A stretch of 64,000 nucleotides of DNA from Leptospira venezuelensis. GTDB lineage: Bacteria; Spirochaetota; Leptospiria; Leptospirales; Leptospiraceae. The translations under genes and the position numbers were made by a program. The first letter of the stretch is position 1, and every line of letters begins with the position of its first letter. The stretch spans positions 186,001-250,000 of the forward strand of contig NZ_NETS01000011.1 of assembly GCF_002150035.1 (NCBI RefSeq), written 5' to 3'. The notes beneath the pieces were generated by a model. That model was not told the DNA's origin, did not search any database, and was given only the letters and a program-made list of their open reading frames with translations. This document shows, piece after piece, positions 42,525-51,353 of this stretch.

Positions 42525-43505
42525 TTATAACATCCCTTTTACTTCGTCTCTTTCAGATTTAAGTTCGTCGTGAGTGATATTGAATTTCTCTTTTGCAAAG
42601 TCGTTCAATTCTAATCCTTTAACGATCTCAACTTTAGTTCCGTCAGATTTAACAGGGTATCCGAAGATAAGTCCTTTATCCGCACCGTATGATCCGTCAG
42701 AAGTCACAGCTACGCTGAACCAATCTCCAGCTGGAGTAGGAGTGATGATTTGACGAACAGTGTCTACAACTCCATTAGCAGCAGATGCTGCAGAAGAAGC
42801 TCCCCTTGCTTTGATGATCTCAGCTCCACGTTGTTGAACATTCTTAATGAAATCGCCTTTTAACCAGTCATGATCTTTAATCACGTCAGTCGCAACTTTT
42901 CCACCGATCTTAGCATTATAAAAGTCTGGGTATTGAGTAGAAGAGTGGTTTCCCCAGATCGCAACATTGGTTACGTCTTTTACTAAATTTCCAGACTTGA
43001 TAGCAAGTTGGGATTTCGCACGATTCTCATCTAATTTGGTCATTGCAAACCAACGATCAGTAGGAACTCCTTTAGCATTATTCATAGCAATCAAACAGTT
43101 CGTATTACAAGGGTTCCCTACAACAAGAACTCTAACATCGGAAGAAGCGTTCTTTTCGATTGCTTTTCCTTGGTTTACGAAAATCCCACCGTTAATTTTA
43201 AGAAGGTCACTTCTTTCCATTCCTGCTTTTCTTGGAACGGAACCTACTAAAAGCGCCCAATTGATATCTTTAAAAGCTACATCCAGATCAGCGGAAACAC
43301 TTACTTTTTGCAAAAGAGGAAAGGCGCAGTCTTCCAATTCCATGATCACACCTTTAGCCGCAGGCAGAGCCGCCTCAAGTTCCAACATTTGGATCTCTAC
43401 AGGAGTGTCCGCTCCGAACATTTGACCGGATGCAATCCTAAATAATAACGAATATCCGATCTGCCCAGCGGCACCCGTAACTGCTACCTTAACTGTTTTT
43501 GCCAT
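42525..43505 (-). CDS. mdh: Malate dehydrogenase
   Basis: A 326-residue NAD-dependent malate dehydrogenase of the cytosolic type: VTGAAGQIGYSLLFRIASG, then the loop VGSVPRKAGMERSDLL with the substrate-binding arginines, VGNPCNTNCLIA, and the catalytic His in IWGNHSSTQYPDF. It links oxaloacetate and malate in the TCA cycle. It precedes bioF by 16 nt on the same strand, so read-through into the biotin genes is likely. The DsbA-like gene lies 32 nt upstream. Confidence 0.95.
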   Translation of the reverse strand: MAKTVKVAVTGAAGQIGYSLLFRIASGQMFGADTPVEIQMLELEAALPAAKGVIMELEDCAFPLLQKVSVSADLDVAFKDINWALLVGSVPRKAGMERSDLLKINGGIFVNQGKAIEKNASSDVRVLVVGNPCNTNCLIAMNNAKGVPTDRWFAMTKLDENRAKSQLAIKSGNLVKDVTNVAIWGNHSSTQYPDFYNAKIGGKVATDVIKDHDWLKGDFIKNVQQRGAEIIKARGASSAASAANGVVDTVRQIITPTPAGDWFSVAVTSDGSYGADKGLIFGYPVKSDGTKVEIVKGLELNDFAKEKFNITHDELKSERDEVKGML

Positions 43506-43537
43506 TTGAAACTCCTAACTTTTTATATACTTAGAGC

Positions 43538-44605
43538 TTAGTTATTTTTCAGCTCTTCGTCGATGATCTTTGTGAAATTTTGGATCGGCATATTGCCTTC
43601 CACTAAAATACCGTTAATGAAGAACGCAGGAGTTCCGTTAACACCATAACCTTGTCCTGCCTGCATATCCGCTTCGATCTCGCTTTTGATCTTATCTTCG
43701 TCAGCAATACAACGATTGAATGCTCCCATATCTAAACCTGCTTGTTGAGCAAGTCTGATCACATTCCCTTTTTCTAATTTTCTTCCGTTCTCAAAAAGAA
43801 GGCTATTGTACTGCCAGTATTTTCCTTGAGGGATCGCACAGTTTGCAGCTACGTGAGCGAACATTGCATTTCGATGGAAATCCATAGGAAAGTCTCTAAA
43901 GACCCATTTAATTTTATCTTTATATTGTTCCCTTAGAGCCTTAGTTGTGGTTTGGCTCATTGCGCAATAAGGGCATTCGAAATCTGAAAATTCTACGATA
44001 GTAACTTTCGCATCAGCAGGCCCAAGAGTAGGATTCTCGCTGGCATCAATCACAACTCTAGTCGGAGGAGGAAGTTCAGGTCCGATAATCTCTGTATTAT
44101 ATTCTTCTCTCATTCTTCCAAAGAATGATTGTCTTTCTCTATCAGCTTGTACTGCTTTTAAATATTTTACAATCTCACCATGAACAGAAGCGAAAGATTT
44201 TCCCTTTAAACCAGGCTCGTTTTTAAATTGATTATAAGCTGCAATCACTTCGTCTTGGACTGGTTCGTATCCCCTTCCAAACTTAGTCAGCTCTTCTACA
44301 GGAACTCCTTTAGCAGCTGCTTCTTTTTTGAGAATTTCTTGGGAAGCAAGTTGAGAGAACATTCTGTACATCTGCTGGTTATTTTCCTGCAGATATTTAC
44401 GATAAGCTCCTGGGTTATCCTTTTTTATATCAGAGATGGTGTAGAATCCAAAAGTTCCAACTCTCATATAATGTTCTGGGAGGGAAAGTTTTACGATAAG
44501 CGCGATAGATATTAAAAAATAACCTAAAAAGATCCAAGGAAGCGCCTCCTTGAATTTTGGACCGAAAACTCGATCTAAGAGAGTGGAAGAAGTTTCTTCA
44601 GACAT
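43538..44605 (-). CDS. Membrane-anchored DsbA-like thioredoxin-fold protein
   Basis: A 355-residue protein with a membrane helix near residues 23-40, then a roughly 140-residue charged helical region that resembles SurA/parvulin-type N-terminal helices, and a thioredoxin domain with the active-site CPYC at 211-214 (IVEFSDFECPYC) followed by the cis-Pro stretch GVNGTPAFFING. The fold is that of DsbA/DsbG-like oxidoreductases working in the periplasm. It probably forms or repairs disulfides, with the helical part binding clients. It may be transcribed with mdh. Confidence 0.85.
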   Translation of the reverse strand: MSEETSSTLLDRVFGPKFKEALPWIFLGYFLISIALIVKLSLPEHYMRVGTFGFYTISDIKKDNPGAYRKYLQENNQQMYRMFSQLASQEILKKEAAAKGVPVEELTKFGRGYEPVQDEVIAAYNQFKNEPGLKGKSFASVHGEIVKYLKAVQADRERQSFFGRMREEYNTEIIGPELPPPTRVVIDASENPTLGPADAKVTIVEFSDFECPYCAMSQTTTKALREQYKDKIKWVFRDFPMDFHRNAMFAHVAANCAIPQGKYWQYNSLLFENGRKLEKGNVIRLAQQAGLDMGAFNRCIADEDKIKSEIEADMQAGQGYGVNGTPAFFINGILVEGNMPIQNFTKIIDEELKNN

Positions 44606-44772
44606 AATATCCTTACCAAAGGGAGAAAAGCTCCCCTACCAGCCAATTTAGAAAGCTGAGTATGGGAGGCAAACGAATAATTCGGGGGGCGAAAAAGGCA
44701 GAAATCCGCCCATATCCATGTGAAAAAAACCGTTCAAATTCAGGCTTATAAAGGAATTATTTCGAAAAAAAA

Positions 44773-44799
44773 TTAAGCAAGCAACCGGATTTCCGATAG
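44773..44799 (+). promoter_or_regulatory. Sigma-28-type promoter
   Basis: TTAAGCAA (44773-44780), an 11-nt spacer, and TCCGATAG (44792-44799) match the shape of the FliA consensus TAAAGTTT-N11-GCCGATAA, with the CCGATA core intact. The start of transcription would be about 30 nt before the ATG at 44836, leaving room for the ribosome site ACGGAGG at 44820-44826. Sigma-28 controls late motility and chemotaxis genes in spirochaetes. Confidence 0.6.
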
Positions 44800-44835
44800 G
44801 AATTAATAGAGACCTGAAAACGGAGGTTTAGGTTT

Positions 44836-45153
44836 ATGAACGTAAATGGGATACATTCGGGACAGTATCCGGCGACTTGGTCTCCGGTGCAGAAAGAAAT
44901 TAAACCCGAACAAGAGCCAAGTGGTGATGTATTGGAAATCCATACCGCCGATTGGAAAGGAATCAAACTGAAAAACGAACCCAAAGCAGATGAATTGGTT
45001 ATGAAACCGACTCCAGTAAGTGCAGAAGAAAGATTGAGCCAAGTGATCAGTCCGGAACAAATGAAAGATCTTTTATCTATGATTGTAAGTTCCAGATTTA
45101 GCTCTCTTTCAGAACCGAAAACCGGTCGCGGTAAGATTGATTTAAAAGGCTAA
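44836..45153 (+). CDS. Hypothetical protein behind a sigma-28-like promoter
   Basis: A 105-residue soluble protein without signal or membrane segment. The first 60 residues are Pro/Glu/Lys-rich and probably flexible; a short amphipathic helix follows (ERLSQVISPEQMKDLLSMIV) with a basic end. It has a strong ribosome site ACGGAGG. The promoter type suggests a link to motility, but no flagellar family is recognised. It may be a regulator or adaptor. The next gene begins 3 nt after its stop. Confidence 0.7.
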   Translation: MNVNGIHSGQYPATWSPVQKEIKPEQEPSGDVLEIHTADWKGIKLKNEPKADELVMKPTPVSAEERLSQVISPEQMKDLLSMIVSSRFSSLSEPKTGRGKIDLKG

Positions 45154-45156
45154 CAC

Positions 45157-45801
45157 TTGTCTTTTGAATTAGGTCTTGTATTTTCACCCAAGCTAGATTT
45201 AGCCTTAGGCGTCCTTGCGCTCATTGCAGTATCGGGGATGGGATTCTTTTTTTATTGGGAAATACTACGCCCATACGCAGCCAAAACACGTCCAGGCCAA
45301 ATGGACCCTCCTGAAGAGGGAGATAGCTACGAGATCGTAGTTCCAGAAAGTACTCGTTTTTATAAATTTTCAGTCGGGCAAATCTATGGTAATATCCCTA
45401 CTCTGTGTAAGTCCATACAAGACGATCATCTAGTATTCGTTATAAAAAAGGGAAAAGATACTGAAGATTACGATATTCTTATCAATCGTTCTGGCCCTGC
45501 CATAATGAAACCACCTCGCATGCAGCATTTTGCAAAGATGGAATCCCAGGAAAAATTGGAGAGCCATGAGATTATAGGACAAATCGCTTCTTTTAGGATA
45601 TCCGATAAGATCATCAAGGATCGTATGACCCAATATTTCGAGATTGGGATTACATCTAACTTTTTTGTAAATAAGCTTGGAAAAGAAAGAATGAGATTCG
45701 TATTCTCAGTCCAGAAAATACATCCTGGACTTGCTACTAGATCCAGAGATAAAAAAGGACTCTATTCATTCGGTAAAGAAAGATCTTCGGAAGAAGATTA
45801 A
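45157..45801 (+). CDS. Single-pass membrane protein, cotranscribed hypothetical
   Basis: A 214-residue protein from a TTG at 45157 with AAAAGG upstream. One hydrophobic segment at about residues 16-36 anchors it, and the remaining 170 residues form a soluble domain of mixed strands (YEIVVPESTRFYKFSVGQIYG..., later IASFRISDKIIKDRM). I do not recognise it. The shared sigma-28-like promoter with the 44836 gene suggests a motility-linked envelope role. Its stop overlaps the end of thrB on the other strand. Confidence 0.72.
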   Translation: MSFELGLVFSPKLDLALGVLALIAVSGMGFFFYWEILRPYAAKTRPGQMDPPEEGDSYEIVVPESTRFYKFSVGQIYGNIPTLCKSIQDDHLVFVIKKGKDTEDYDILINRSGPAIMKPPRMQHFAKMESQEKLESHEIIGQIASFRISDKIIKDRMTQYFEIGITSNFFVNKLGKERMRFVFSVQKIHPGLATRSRDKKGLYSFGKERSSEED

Positions 45802-46775
45802 GAAATTTTCTTAAAAGAAATTTTCGCTCCGCTTGTATCAGGAGAAAGTCGAACAAGTCTGCACCTTAGCCCTGATTTTTCAGAAAATTGTTTTGTCAGT
45901 TCCGAGAATTTTTTCTCCAATCTTTTGGAGTCCTTTCTTCTCGTATAAATAAGAACAGCAGGACCACTTCCGGAAAGAGAAACACCGATAGCGGACTTTT
46001 CTATCTCTTGCACGAGAGGTAAAAGTGGATATTCGGAATTCATTCTATACGGAGTATGGATTTTATCTTCCAATGCTCTTTTTAAAAGTCCAGGCTCTCC
46101 TGATTCTAAAAATTCCCACCAAGTAGACATTCTACTCAAATTAAAAATAATATCAGAAACCGGATAAGTATCTGGAAGGCATTTCCTTGAATGATTGGTT
46201 GAGGTCTCCAGTTCAGGAATGAGAAAGAAACAATGAACATTCTTAGGAAATTTTTTCTTAAAATAATAAAGTTTCTCTTCTGCAAAATAAGAGAAAACGA
46301 ATCCGCCTAGATAAGCGGGAGTTGTATTATCAGGATGACCTTCTAATAAAGCTAATTGGTATAAGAACTCTGACTCACTGGGAAGTTTGGTATCAGGGAA
46401 ATATTTCTCTTGAGCGAACCTTGCGGCAGAAAAACCGGCAACAACCGCACTCGCACTAGAACCCAAGCCGCCTTTCAAGGGAAGTCCAAGCTCCATAGTC
46501 ACAGAATAAGGAATGGGCTGAGAGGATGATTTGATTTGTGGAGATACAAATACTGAAAAATATGTTTTATAAGATTGTAAAACTAGATCTTCATCATCTG
46601 TAAACACAGGAGCAGAAGATCCTTTGATCTTTCTCTCGAACTTTGAAGTTTTTCCGAATTCGAAGCTGAACTCATTATAAATCTGGAATGCCAATCCCAA
46701 TAGATCGAAACCAGGACCTAAATTGGCGGAAGTTCCTGGGACCTTAATTTGGAATTTGTATTTTGGAGTGCTCAT
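45798..46775 (-). CDS. thrB: Homoserine kinase
   Basis: A GHMP kinase making O-phosphohomoserine for threonine synthesis. The ATG at 46775 (325 residues) is chosen because the N-terminal VPGTSANLGPGFDLLG then lies at residues 10-25, as in other ThrB proteins. The phosphate-binding loop is PLKGGLGSSASAV, and the C-terminal GVSLSGSGPAVL closes the active site. The 3' end overlaps the convergent gene by 4 nt. No thrA or thrC is nearby. Confidence 0.92.
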   Translation of the reverse strand: MSTPKYKFQIKVPGTSANLGPGFDLLGLAFQIYNEFSFEFGKTSKFERKIKGSSAPVFTDDEDLVLQSYKTYFSVFVSPQIKSSSQPIPYSVTMELGLPLKGGLGSSASAVVAGFSAARFAQEKYFPDTKLPSESEFLYQLALLEGHPDNTTPAYLGGFVFSYFAEEKLYYFKKKFPKNVHCFFLIPELETSTNHSRKCLPDTYPVSDIIFNLSRMSTWWEFLESGEPGLLKRALEDKIHTPYRMNSEYPLLPLVQEIEKSAIGVSLSGSGPAVLIYTRRKDSKRLEKKFSELTKQFSEKSGLRCRLVRLSPDTSGAKISFKKIS

Positions 46776-46895
46776 TGAACAGAGTATCCGGATTTTCTGC
46801 CATCTTTTGGGAAATTCTCCGATCGTCATTTGCTTTTCTAAAATAGAAAGAATTCTGATTTGCGCTTAGGTTCGCAGAAGAAAGAATGCTCGCGT

Positions 46896-48353
46896 ATGCA
46901 TTTTGCTTGGTCCGATGCTTTGGTTCTATTTTTTTATTTTGGGATCGTTCTTTATTCTGGTTATAAATCCGGACGTAATAGTTCAGAATCCAAGGAATTC
47001 TTCTTAGCGAACAGATCTATCTCTTGGGTTCCACTTTCACTTTCCATTGTAGCGACGGAAACCTCTGCATTGACCTTTCTTTCCGTTCCTGGAATTGCTT
47101 ATTCAGGAAACTTTACTTTCTTACAGGTTGTTTTTGGATATATTTTAGGAAGAACAGTCGTTGCATTAGTTCTCATCCCGCTCACCTATCATCATAATTT
47201 TCTTTCAGTTTACGAATGGGTCGGAACCAGATTCGGGAGAAAGTCCCAAAAAACAATGTCAGGTTTGTTTTCAGTCACTCGAATTTTGGGAGATGGAGTT
47301 CGACTTTATGCATCCACACTTCCTGTAGCAATGTTATTAGAGCTAGGACTCCCAAAAATTCTACCCTATTCGTTTAGTCAATATTCGATCGGAGTTTGGA
47401 CATTAGCAATAGTAACCTTGATCACTGTTTTATATACAATGCAAGGTGGGTTCAGATCCGTTGTTTGGGTCGATACATTACAATATTTTGTATATGTGTT
47501 TGGAGGAGTATTCGCTCTCGTTCTACTCTACCAATCGAGTCCAGAACCTTTAACAATTATTTCCTCCGCTTGGGAAGGAAATAAACTTAAGTTTTTAGAA
47601 TGGGAAAATAGTTCAGCGACCTACTTCTTGCCTTGGGCTGTCTTGGGAGGAGCGTTACTTAGTCTAGGAACTCATGGCGCAGACCAAATGTTTATCCAAA
47701 GATCCTTAGCCGCACGAAACGTAAAGGATGCTCAAAAGGCAATGGTCGGCTCCGGGATTGCGGTCTTCTTCCAAATGATTTTATTCCTGGCGATTGGAAC
47801 GTTCTTATACTATAAGTTTAATGGACAGACAATCGCTCAAGACAAGGTATTTTCCAAATTTTTAATAGAAGAAGTTCCAGCACCATTTTTAGGACTTCTA
47901 CTTTCTGGAATCTTAGCATCCACAATGTCTACATTATCCAGTTCTATAAACTCCCTATCTTTAACAGCGAAAGCAGACTTCGGATGGAATTTGGGAGGAC
48001 AGAAACTTTCTTCCCTATTCTTTGGGATTTTACTTTTTTTTAGTTCCTTCTTCTTTTTTTCCCTACCCGAAAATTATACCAAAGGACTCCTGGAATTGGG
48101 ATTAAAAATCTCATCTTTCACAGTCGGATCGATGGTTGCTGTGTTCCTATCCGAAGTAATCCCGTTCTTGCGAAAAAGAATCACTGTTTCTGATTTGGGT
48201 TTAGCCTTAGCGCTCGCAGGTTCTATCTTAATAACTGGAATTTCAGGAACCTTGAAGAACTATAATTTCACAGTTCTAGTTCCACTTGGAATGATCTTGT
48301 TCTGGAGTTTCGCTTTAATAGCAGGATTTATCTTCCCGAATCGGAAACAATAG
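46896..48353 (+). CDS. Sodium:solute symporter family transporter
   Basis: A 485-residue (from ATG 46896) integral membrane protein with about 13 hydrophobic helices, of the SSS family (LeuT-like fold). Visible family marks are ESKEFFLANRSISWVP near residue 30, VATETSALTFLSVPG, and GGALLSLGTHGADQMFIQRSLAARN in the middle. These match the sodium/glucose, iodide and proline symporters. The frame extends up to a TTG at 46860, but the later ATG fits the family better. The substrate is not determinable. Its last 26 nt overlap the convergent hydrolase gene. Confidence 0.87.
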   Translation: MHFAWSDALVLFFYFGIVLYSGYKSGRNSSESKEFFLANRSISWVPLSLSIVATETSALTFLSVPGIAYSGNFTFLQVVFGYILGRTVVALVLIPLTYHHNFLSVYEWVGTRFGRKSQKTMSGLFSVTRILGDGVRLYASTLPVAMLLELGLPKILPYSFSQYSIGVWTLAIVTLITVLYTMQGGFRSVVWVDTLQYFVYVFGGVFALVLLYQSSPEPLTIISSAWEGNKLKFLEWENSSATYFLPWAVLGGALLSLGTHGADQMFIQRSLAARNVKDAQKAMVGSGIAVFFQMILFLAIGTFLYYKFNGQTIAQDKVFSKFLIEEVPAPFLGLLLSGILASTMSTLSSSINSLSLTAKADFGWNLGGQKLSSLFFGILLFFSSFFFFSLPENYTKGLLELGLKISSFTVGSMVAVFLSEVIPFLRKRITVSDLGLALALAGSILITGISGTLKNYNFTVLVPLGMILFWSFALIAGFIFPNRKQ

Positions 48354-49143
48354 AATCCATAAAGCTAGTAAGAATCTTACGAAATTCTTCTGCTTTTGTA
48401 AAATGGATATAATGATCCCCACCTGAGATTGTTTCAAATTGAGCATTCGGAAAATATTCTAAACATACAATCTTATCACTTGTATGAAAATATTCAGAGT
48501 CTCCGCCGATAATAAATATCACTTTTCCAGAATATTGTTTGTCGGCGCCTGAAAACTCCGCCTGAAACATATTTTTAGAATGAGAGATTGCGTCCACATT
48601 CAATTTCCAGCGGTATAGCCCAGATTCGGTTCTATCCAGATTCATGAGCAAAAAATTACGAATAAAAGGATTGGTTACAAATTTAGAAGTCGCCGAATCA
48701 ATTTCTTGTCTGTTCTTAAAATTAGAAAGATCCGTTCTTAAAACTGCAAGTTCCCCTTCGTATCTGAATTCATAATCTCTAGGTGCAATATCTTGGATGA
48801 TGAGATCTTCTACTTTTTCGGAATATCTGAGTGCAAATGCCATTGCGACCAGACCTCCCATAGAATGTCCAAGTAGAATGACTTTATCAAAGTTACGATC
48901 TTCAATAAATTCTTTTACATCTTCTGCCATTGCGCTCAAAGAATGTTCAGAAGAATGTGGAGAATCACCGTGGTTCCGGAGATCCAGGCTGTACACATTA
49001 GAATAAGAACTTAAAAAATCGGAAACGCTTACCCAGTTTTTAGAAGAGCCGAATAGTCCGTGTAATATTAGGATAGGTGTAGTAAGTTTTGCATTTTCTT
49101 TTGCAGGATATTCTTTAAAGAAAAGTTTCACTTCTTTAAACAT
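48328..49143 (-). CDS. Alpha/beta hydrolase
   Basis: A 271-residue alpha/beta-fold hydrolase. The oxyanion HGLFGSSKNW near residue 28, the nucleophile elbow GHSMGG with Ser94, a late acid region (IIGGDSEYF) and the catalytic His in GGDHYIHF can be seen. It resembles YbfF-type esterases and 2-succinyl-6-hydroxy-2,4-cyclohexadiene-type enzymes. Its start overlaps the stop of the SH3 protein gene by 16 nt and its end overlaps the symporter gene by 26 nt. The substrate is unknown. Confidence 0.87.
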   Translation of the reverse strand: MFKEVKLFFKEYPAKENAKLTTPILILHGLFGSSKNWVSVSDFLSSYSNVYSLDLRNHGDSPHSSEHSLSAMAEDVKEFIEDRNFDKVILLGHSMGGLVAMAFALRYSEKVEDLIIQDIAPRDYEFRYEGELAVLRTDLSNFKNRQEIDSATSKFVTNPFIRNFLLMNLDRTESGLYRWKLNVDAISHSKNMFQAEFSGADKQYSGKVIFIIGGDSEYFHTSDKIVCLEYFPNAQFETISGGDHYIHFTKAEEFRKILTSFMDSIVSDSGR

Positions 49144-50117
49144 TCCTCTTCTATTACTCTGAGCTTAGAGTAAAACTTCTTTCCGTATCTTGCGGGGAGC
49201 TCTTGCACTTTAGTCCTGAAATTTTTAAGGCCCGATTCTTTAGGAAGTTTGGTATCACAAACTAAGGTTTCTCTATCTTTAGAAAAATGAAGAAGTCGTT
49301 TTTCTAAATGAGAAGAGAATATAGGGGCATAGTTCCCATTTGGTTGAAGAAGCAGATATTTTAATCTGCGGTTTTCTTCGTCTTGCAAAACACAAATTGG
49401 ATCCCGGCCGCATCTTATCTCAGGTGTATATTTTACAGCCAAGTATGCAGCGAAATCTCCCGGTTTAGAATTTGGATAAGCTTCCGCTACTTTCCAAAAA
49501 GTTTCCGGTCTAACTTTTAGTTTAGAACCTTCTGGAGCATTTGATAATGTATCTGTCCAGGTTCCTGTTTTAGAATATACGCCAAGCTCTGTAGGATTAT
49601 TCTTTAATAGATCTTCTAATTTTTGTCTCGATTTGGATCTGTATTCTGGTGATTGTAGAACTTCTGCGTATCTTTGTAGAACCACTAATCTACGGATCTT
49701 CAGGAACAAATACTCGTTTCCTTGGAAGATGGGACCTTCTTCTATTTTTGTTAAATAGGTAAAAACGGATTCTAATTCGTTTGGTCCAGAGTCTTGGTAT
49801 AAAAGTTTTTCGATAGCCTTTGTGATAACGGAATAACTTCCCTTATATCCCATCTTAAAAAGAGCACGAGAATCCACCCAACCGGTGAGTCCATCTTTAT
49901 CAGTGAGTAATTGGAATTTGGAATCTGCTTCTTTTTGATTTTCTGCTGAAAGAATTTCGCCGAAGGAAAGTTTACGTAGCACTTCCGATTTTTTTTCCGG
50001 GAACAGATAAAGTTCCGTTCCCGGATCTAAAACGATGTACTGCTTTCTGCCTTGCGGAGAAATGGAGAATGTACAGGTCGCGATCAGTATTAGATATACT
50101 AACCGACGGATATACAT
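49128..50117 (-). CDS. Exported SH3-domain protein
   Basis: A 329-residue protein with an N-terminal signal (MYIRRLVYLILIATCTFSIS) and, at about residues 28-90, a bacterial SH3-type domain (IVLDPGTELYLFPEKKSEVLRKLSFGE...GLTGWVDS). The remaining 240 residues are helical and contain three cysteines near 236-243. Bacterial SH3 domains bind cell-wall peptides, so a periplasmic role is plausible. It sits 4 nt after the aspartate aminotransferase gene and overlaps the hydrolase gene by 16 nt. Confidence 0.75.
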   Translation of the reverse strand: MYIRRLVYLILIATCTFSISPQGRKQYIVLDPGTELYLFPEKKSEVLRKLSFGEILSAENQKEADSKFQLLTDKDGLTGWVDSRALFKMGYKGSYSVITKAIEKLLYQDSGPNELESVFTYLTKIEEGPIFQGNEYLFLKIRRLVVLQRYAEVLQSPEYRSKSRQKLEDLLKNNPTELGVYSKTGTWTDTLSNAPEGSKLKVRPETFWKVAEAYPNSKPGDFAAYLAVKYTPEIRCGRDPICVLQDEENRRLKYLLLQPNGNYAPIFSSHLEKRLLHFSKDRETLVCDTKLPKESGLKNFRTKVQELPARYGKKFYSKLRVIEEECLKK

Positions 50118-50121
50118 TCTT

Positions 50122-51339
50122 TTAACGGGAGAAATCCTTTACCATTTCGGAGATTCTTGCGACACCTTTTTTGATATCTTCTTCTCCCATTGCATAAGAT
50201 AGACGAAGTGCATTATCGTCGCCGAATGCTATCCCTGGGACCGCAGCTACTTTATACTTATCCAAAAGATGAGCACAGAATAATTTACTCTTGCTTGTCT
50301 CTGAACTTGCAGCTTGGAGTTTTTTGAAACCGTCAGTTTCATAAGCTCCAGTCAAGTACGGGAATACATAGAATGCACCTTGAGGAACATTCACTTCTAC
50401 ACCTGGAATCTCATTTAAAAGTCCTACGATCAGGTCCCTTCTCTTCTGGAATGCTTTTGCCATCTCACCTACACAAGCCTGATCTCCATTCAGCGCAGCT
50501 TCTGCGGCAGCTTGGGAGATAGAAGAAGGATTGGATGTAGACTGACTTTGGATCGTATCCATGTTCTGGATAATATGCAAAGGTCCTGCACCATAACCGA
50601 TCCTCCAACCTGTCATGGAGTATGCTTTGGACACACCATTCGCAACAAATGTAAGCTCTTTTAGTTCAGGAGAAAGCATTGCCAGATTCGAAAATTGGAA
50701 TCCGTCAAAAACAATGCTCTCGTAGATATCGTCGCTTAGGACCATGACCTTATGTTTTAAGATCACTTCTCCGATTGCTTCTAATTCCTTTCTAGAATAT
50801 GCAGAACCTGTTGGGTTGGATGGAGAGTTTAGAACCACTACCTTTGTTTTAGGAGTAATCGCTTTCTCTAATTGTGCTGGAGAAATTCTGAAGTTGTCTG
50901 CCTTGCTAGTAGGAACAATAACCGCCTTACCTTCTGCCAGACGTACTATATCTGCGTAACTTACCCAATAAGGAGCCGGGATCACAACCTCGTCTCCTGG
51001 ATTTAAGGTAGCTAAGAAGAAATTATAGATAACCTGCTTTCCGCCTGTTCCTACAATGATCTGGTTTCTGGAATATTCCAGCCCATTATCTCTTTTGAAT
51101 TTAGTGATGATTGCGTCTCGTAGTTCCACCGTTCCGGAAACAGCGGTGTAACGGGTCATGCCCTTATCGATCGCTTTTTTAGCAGCCTCTTTAATATGGG
51201 CCGGTGTCTCGAAATCAGGTTCGCCTGCTCCGAAACTTACGATGTCTTCGCCTTTCTTTTTTAGTTCTGCCGCCTTAGCGCTGATTGCTAAAGTGGGTGA
51301 AGGCTCGATCACATCCAGCCTTCTTGCATTCCATTCCAT
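50122..51339 (-). CDS. Aspartate/aromatic aminotransferase (class I)
   Basis: A 405-residue class I PLP aminotransferase of the aspartate aminotransferase subgroup Ib. It contains FGAGEPDFETPAHI, TGGKQVIYNFFLA, NSPSNPTGSAYS, SDDIYESIVF and the Schiff-base lysine in GVSKAYSMTGWRIGYGAG, then a C-terminal arginine in ALRLSYAMG. Conversion of oxaloacetate and glutamate to aspartate and 2-oxoglutarate is most likely. It begins 14 nt after the XPB helicase gene. Confidence 0.92.
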   Translation of the reverse strand: MEWNARRLDVIEPSPTLAISAKAAELKKKGEDIVSFGAGEPDFETPAHIKEAAKKAIDKGMTRYTAVSGTVELRDAIITKFKRDNGLEYSRNQIIVGTGGKQVIYNFFLATLNPGDEVVIPAPYWVSYADIVRLAEGKAVIVPTSKADNFRISPAQLEKAITPKTKVVVLNSPSNPTGSAYSRKELEAIGEVILKHKVMVLSDDIYESIVFDGFQFSNLAMLSPELKELTFVANGVSKAYSMTGWRIGYGAGPLHIIQNMDTIQSQSTSNPSSISQAAAEAALNGDQACVGEMAKAFQKRRDLIVGLLNEIPGVEVNVPQGAFYVFPYLTGAYETDGFKKLQAASSETSKSKLFCAHLLDKYKVAAVPGIAFGDDNALRLSYAMGEEDIKKGVARISEMVKDFSR

Positions 51340-51353
51340 TTAGACCTCTTTTT

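Noticed and set aside
42967..43425. 152-residue open frame opposite mdh
   Set aside because: Antisense to a strongly conserved malate dehydrogenase; composition reflects the complementary codons.
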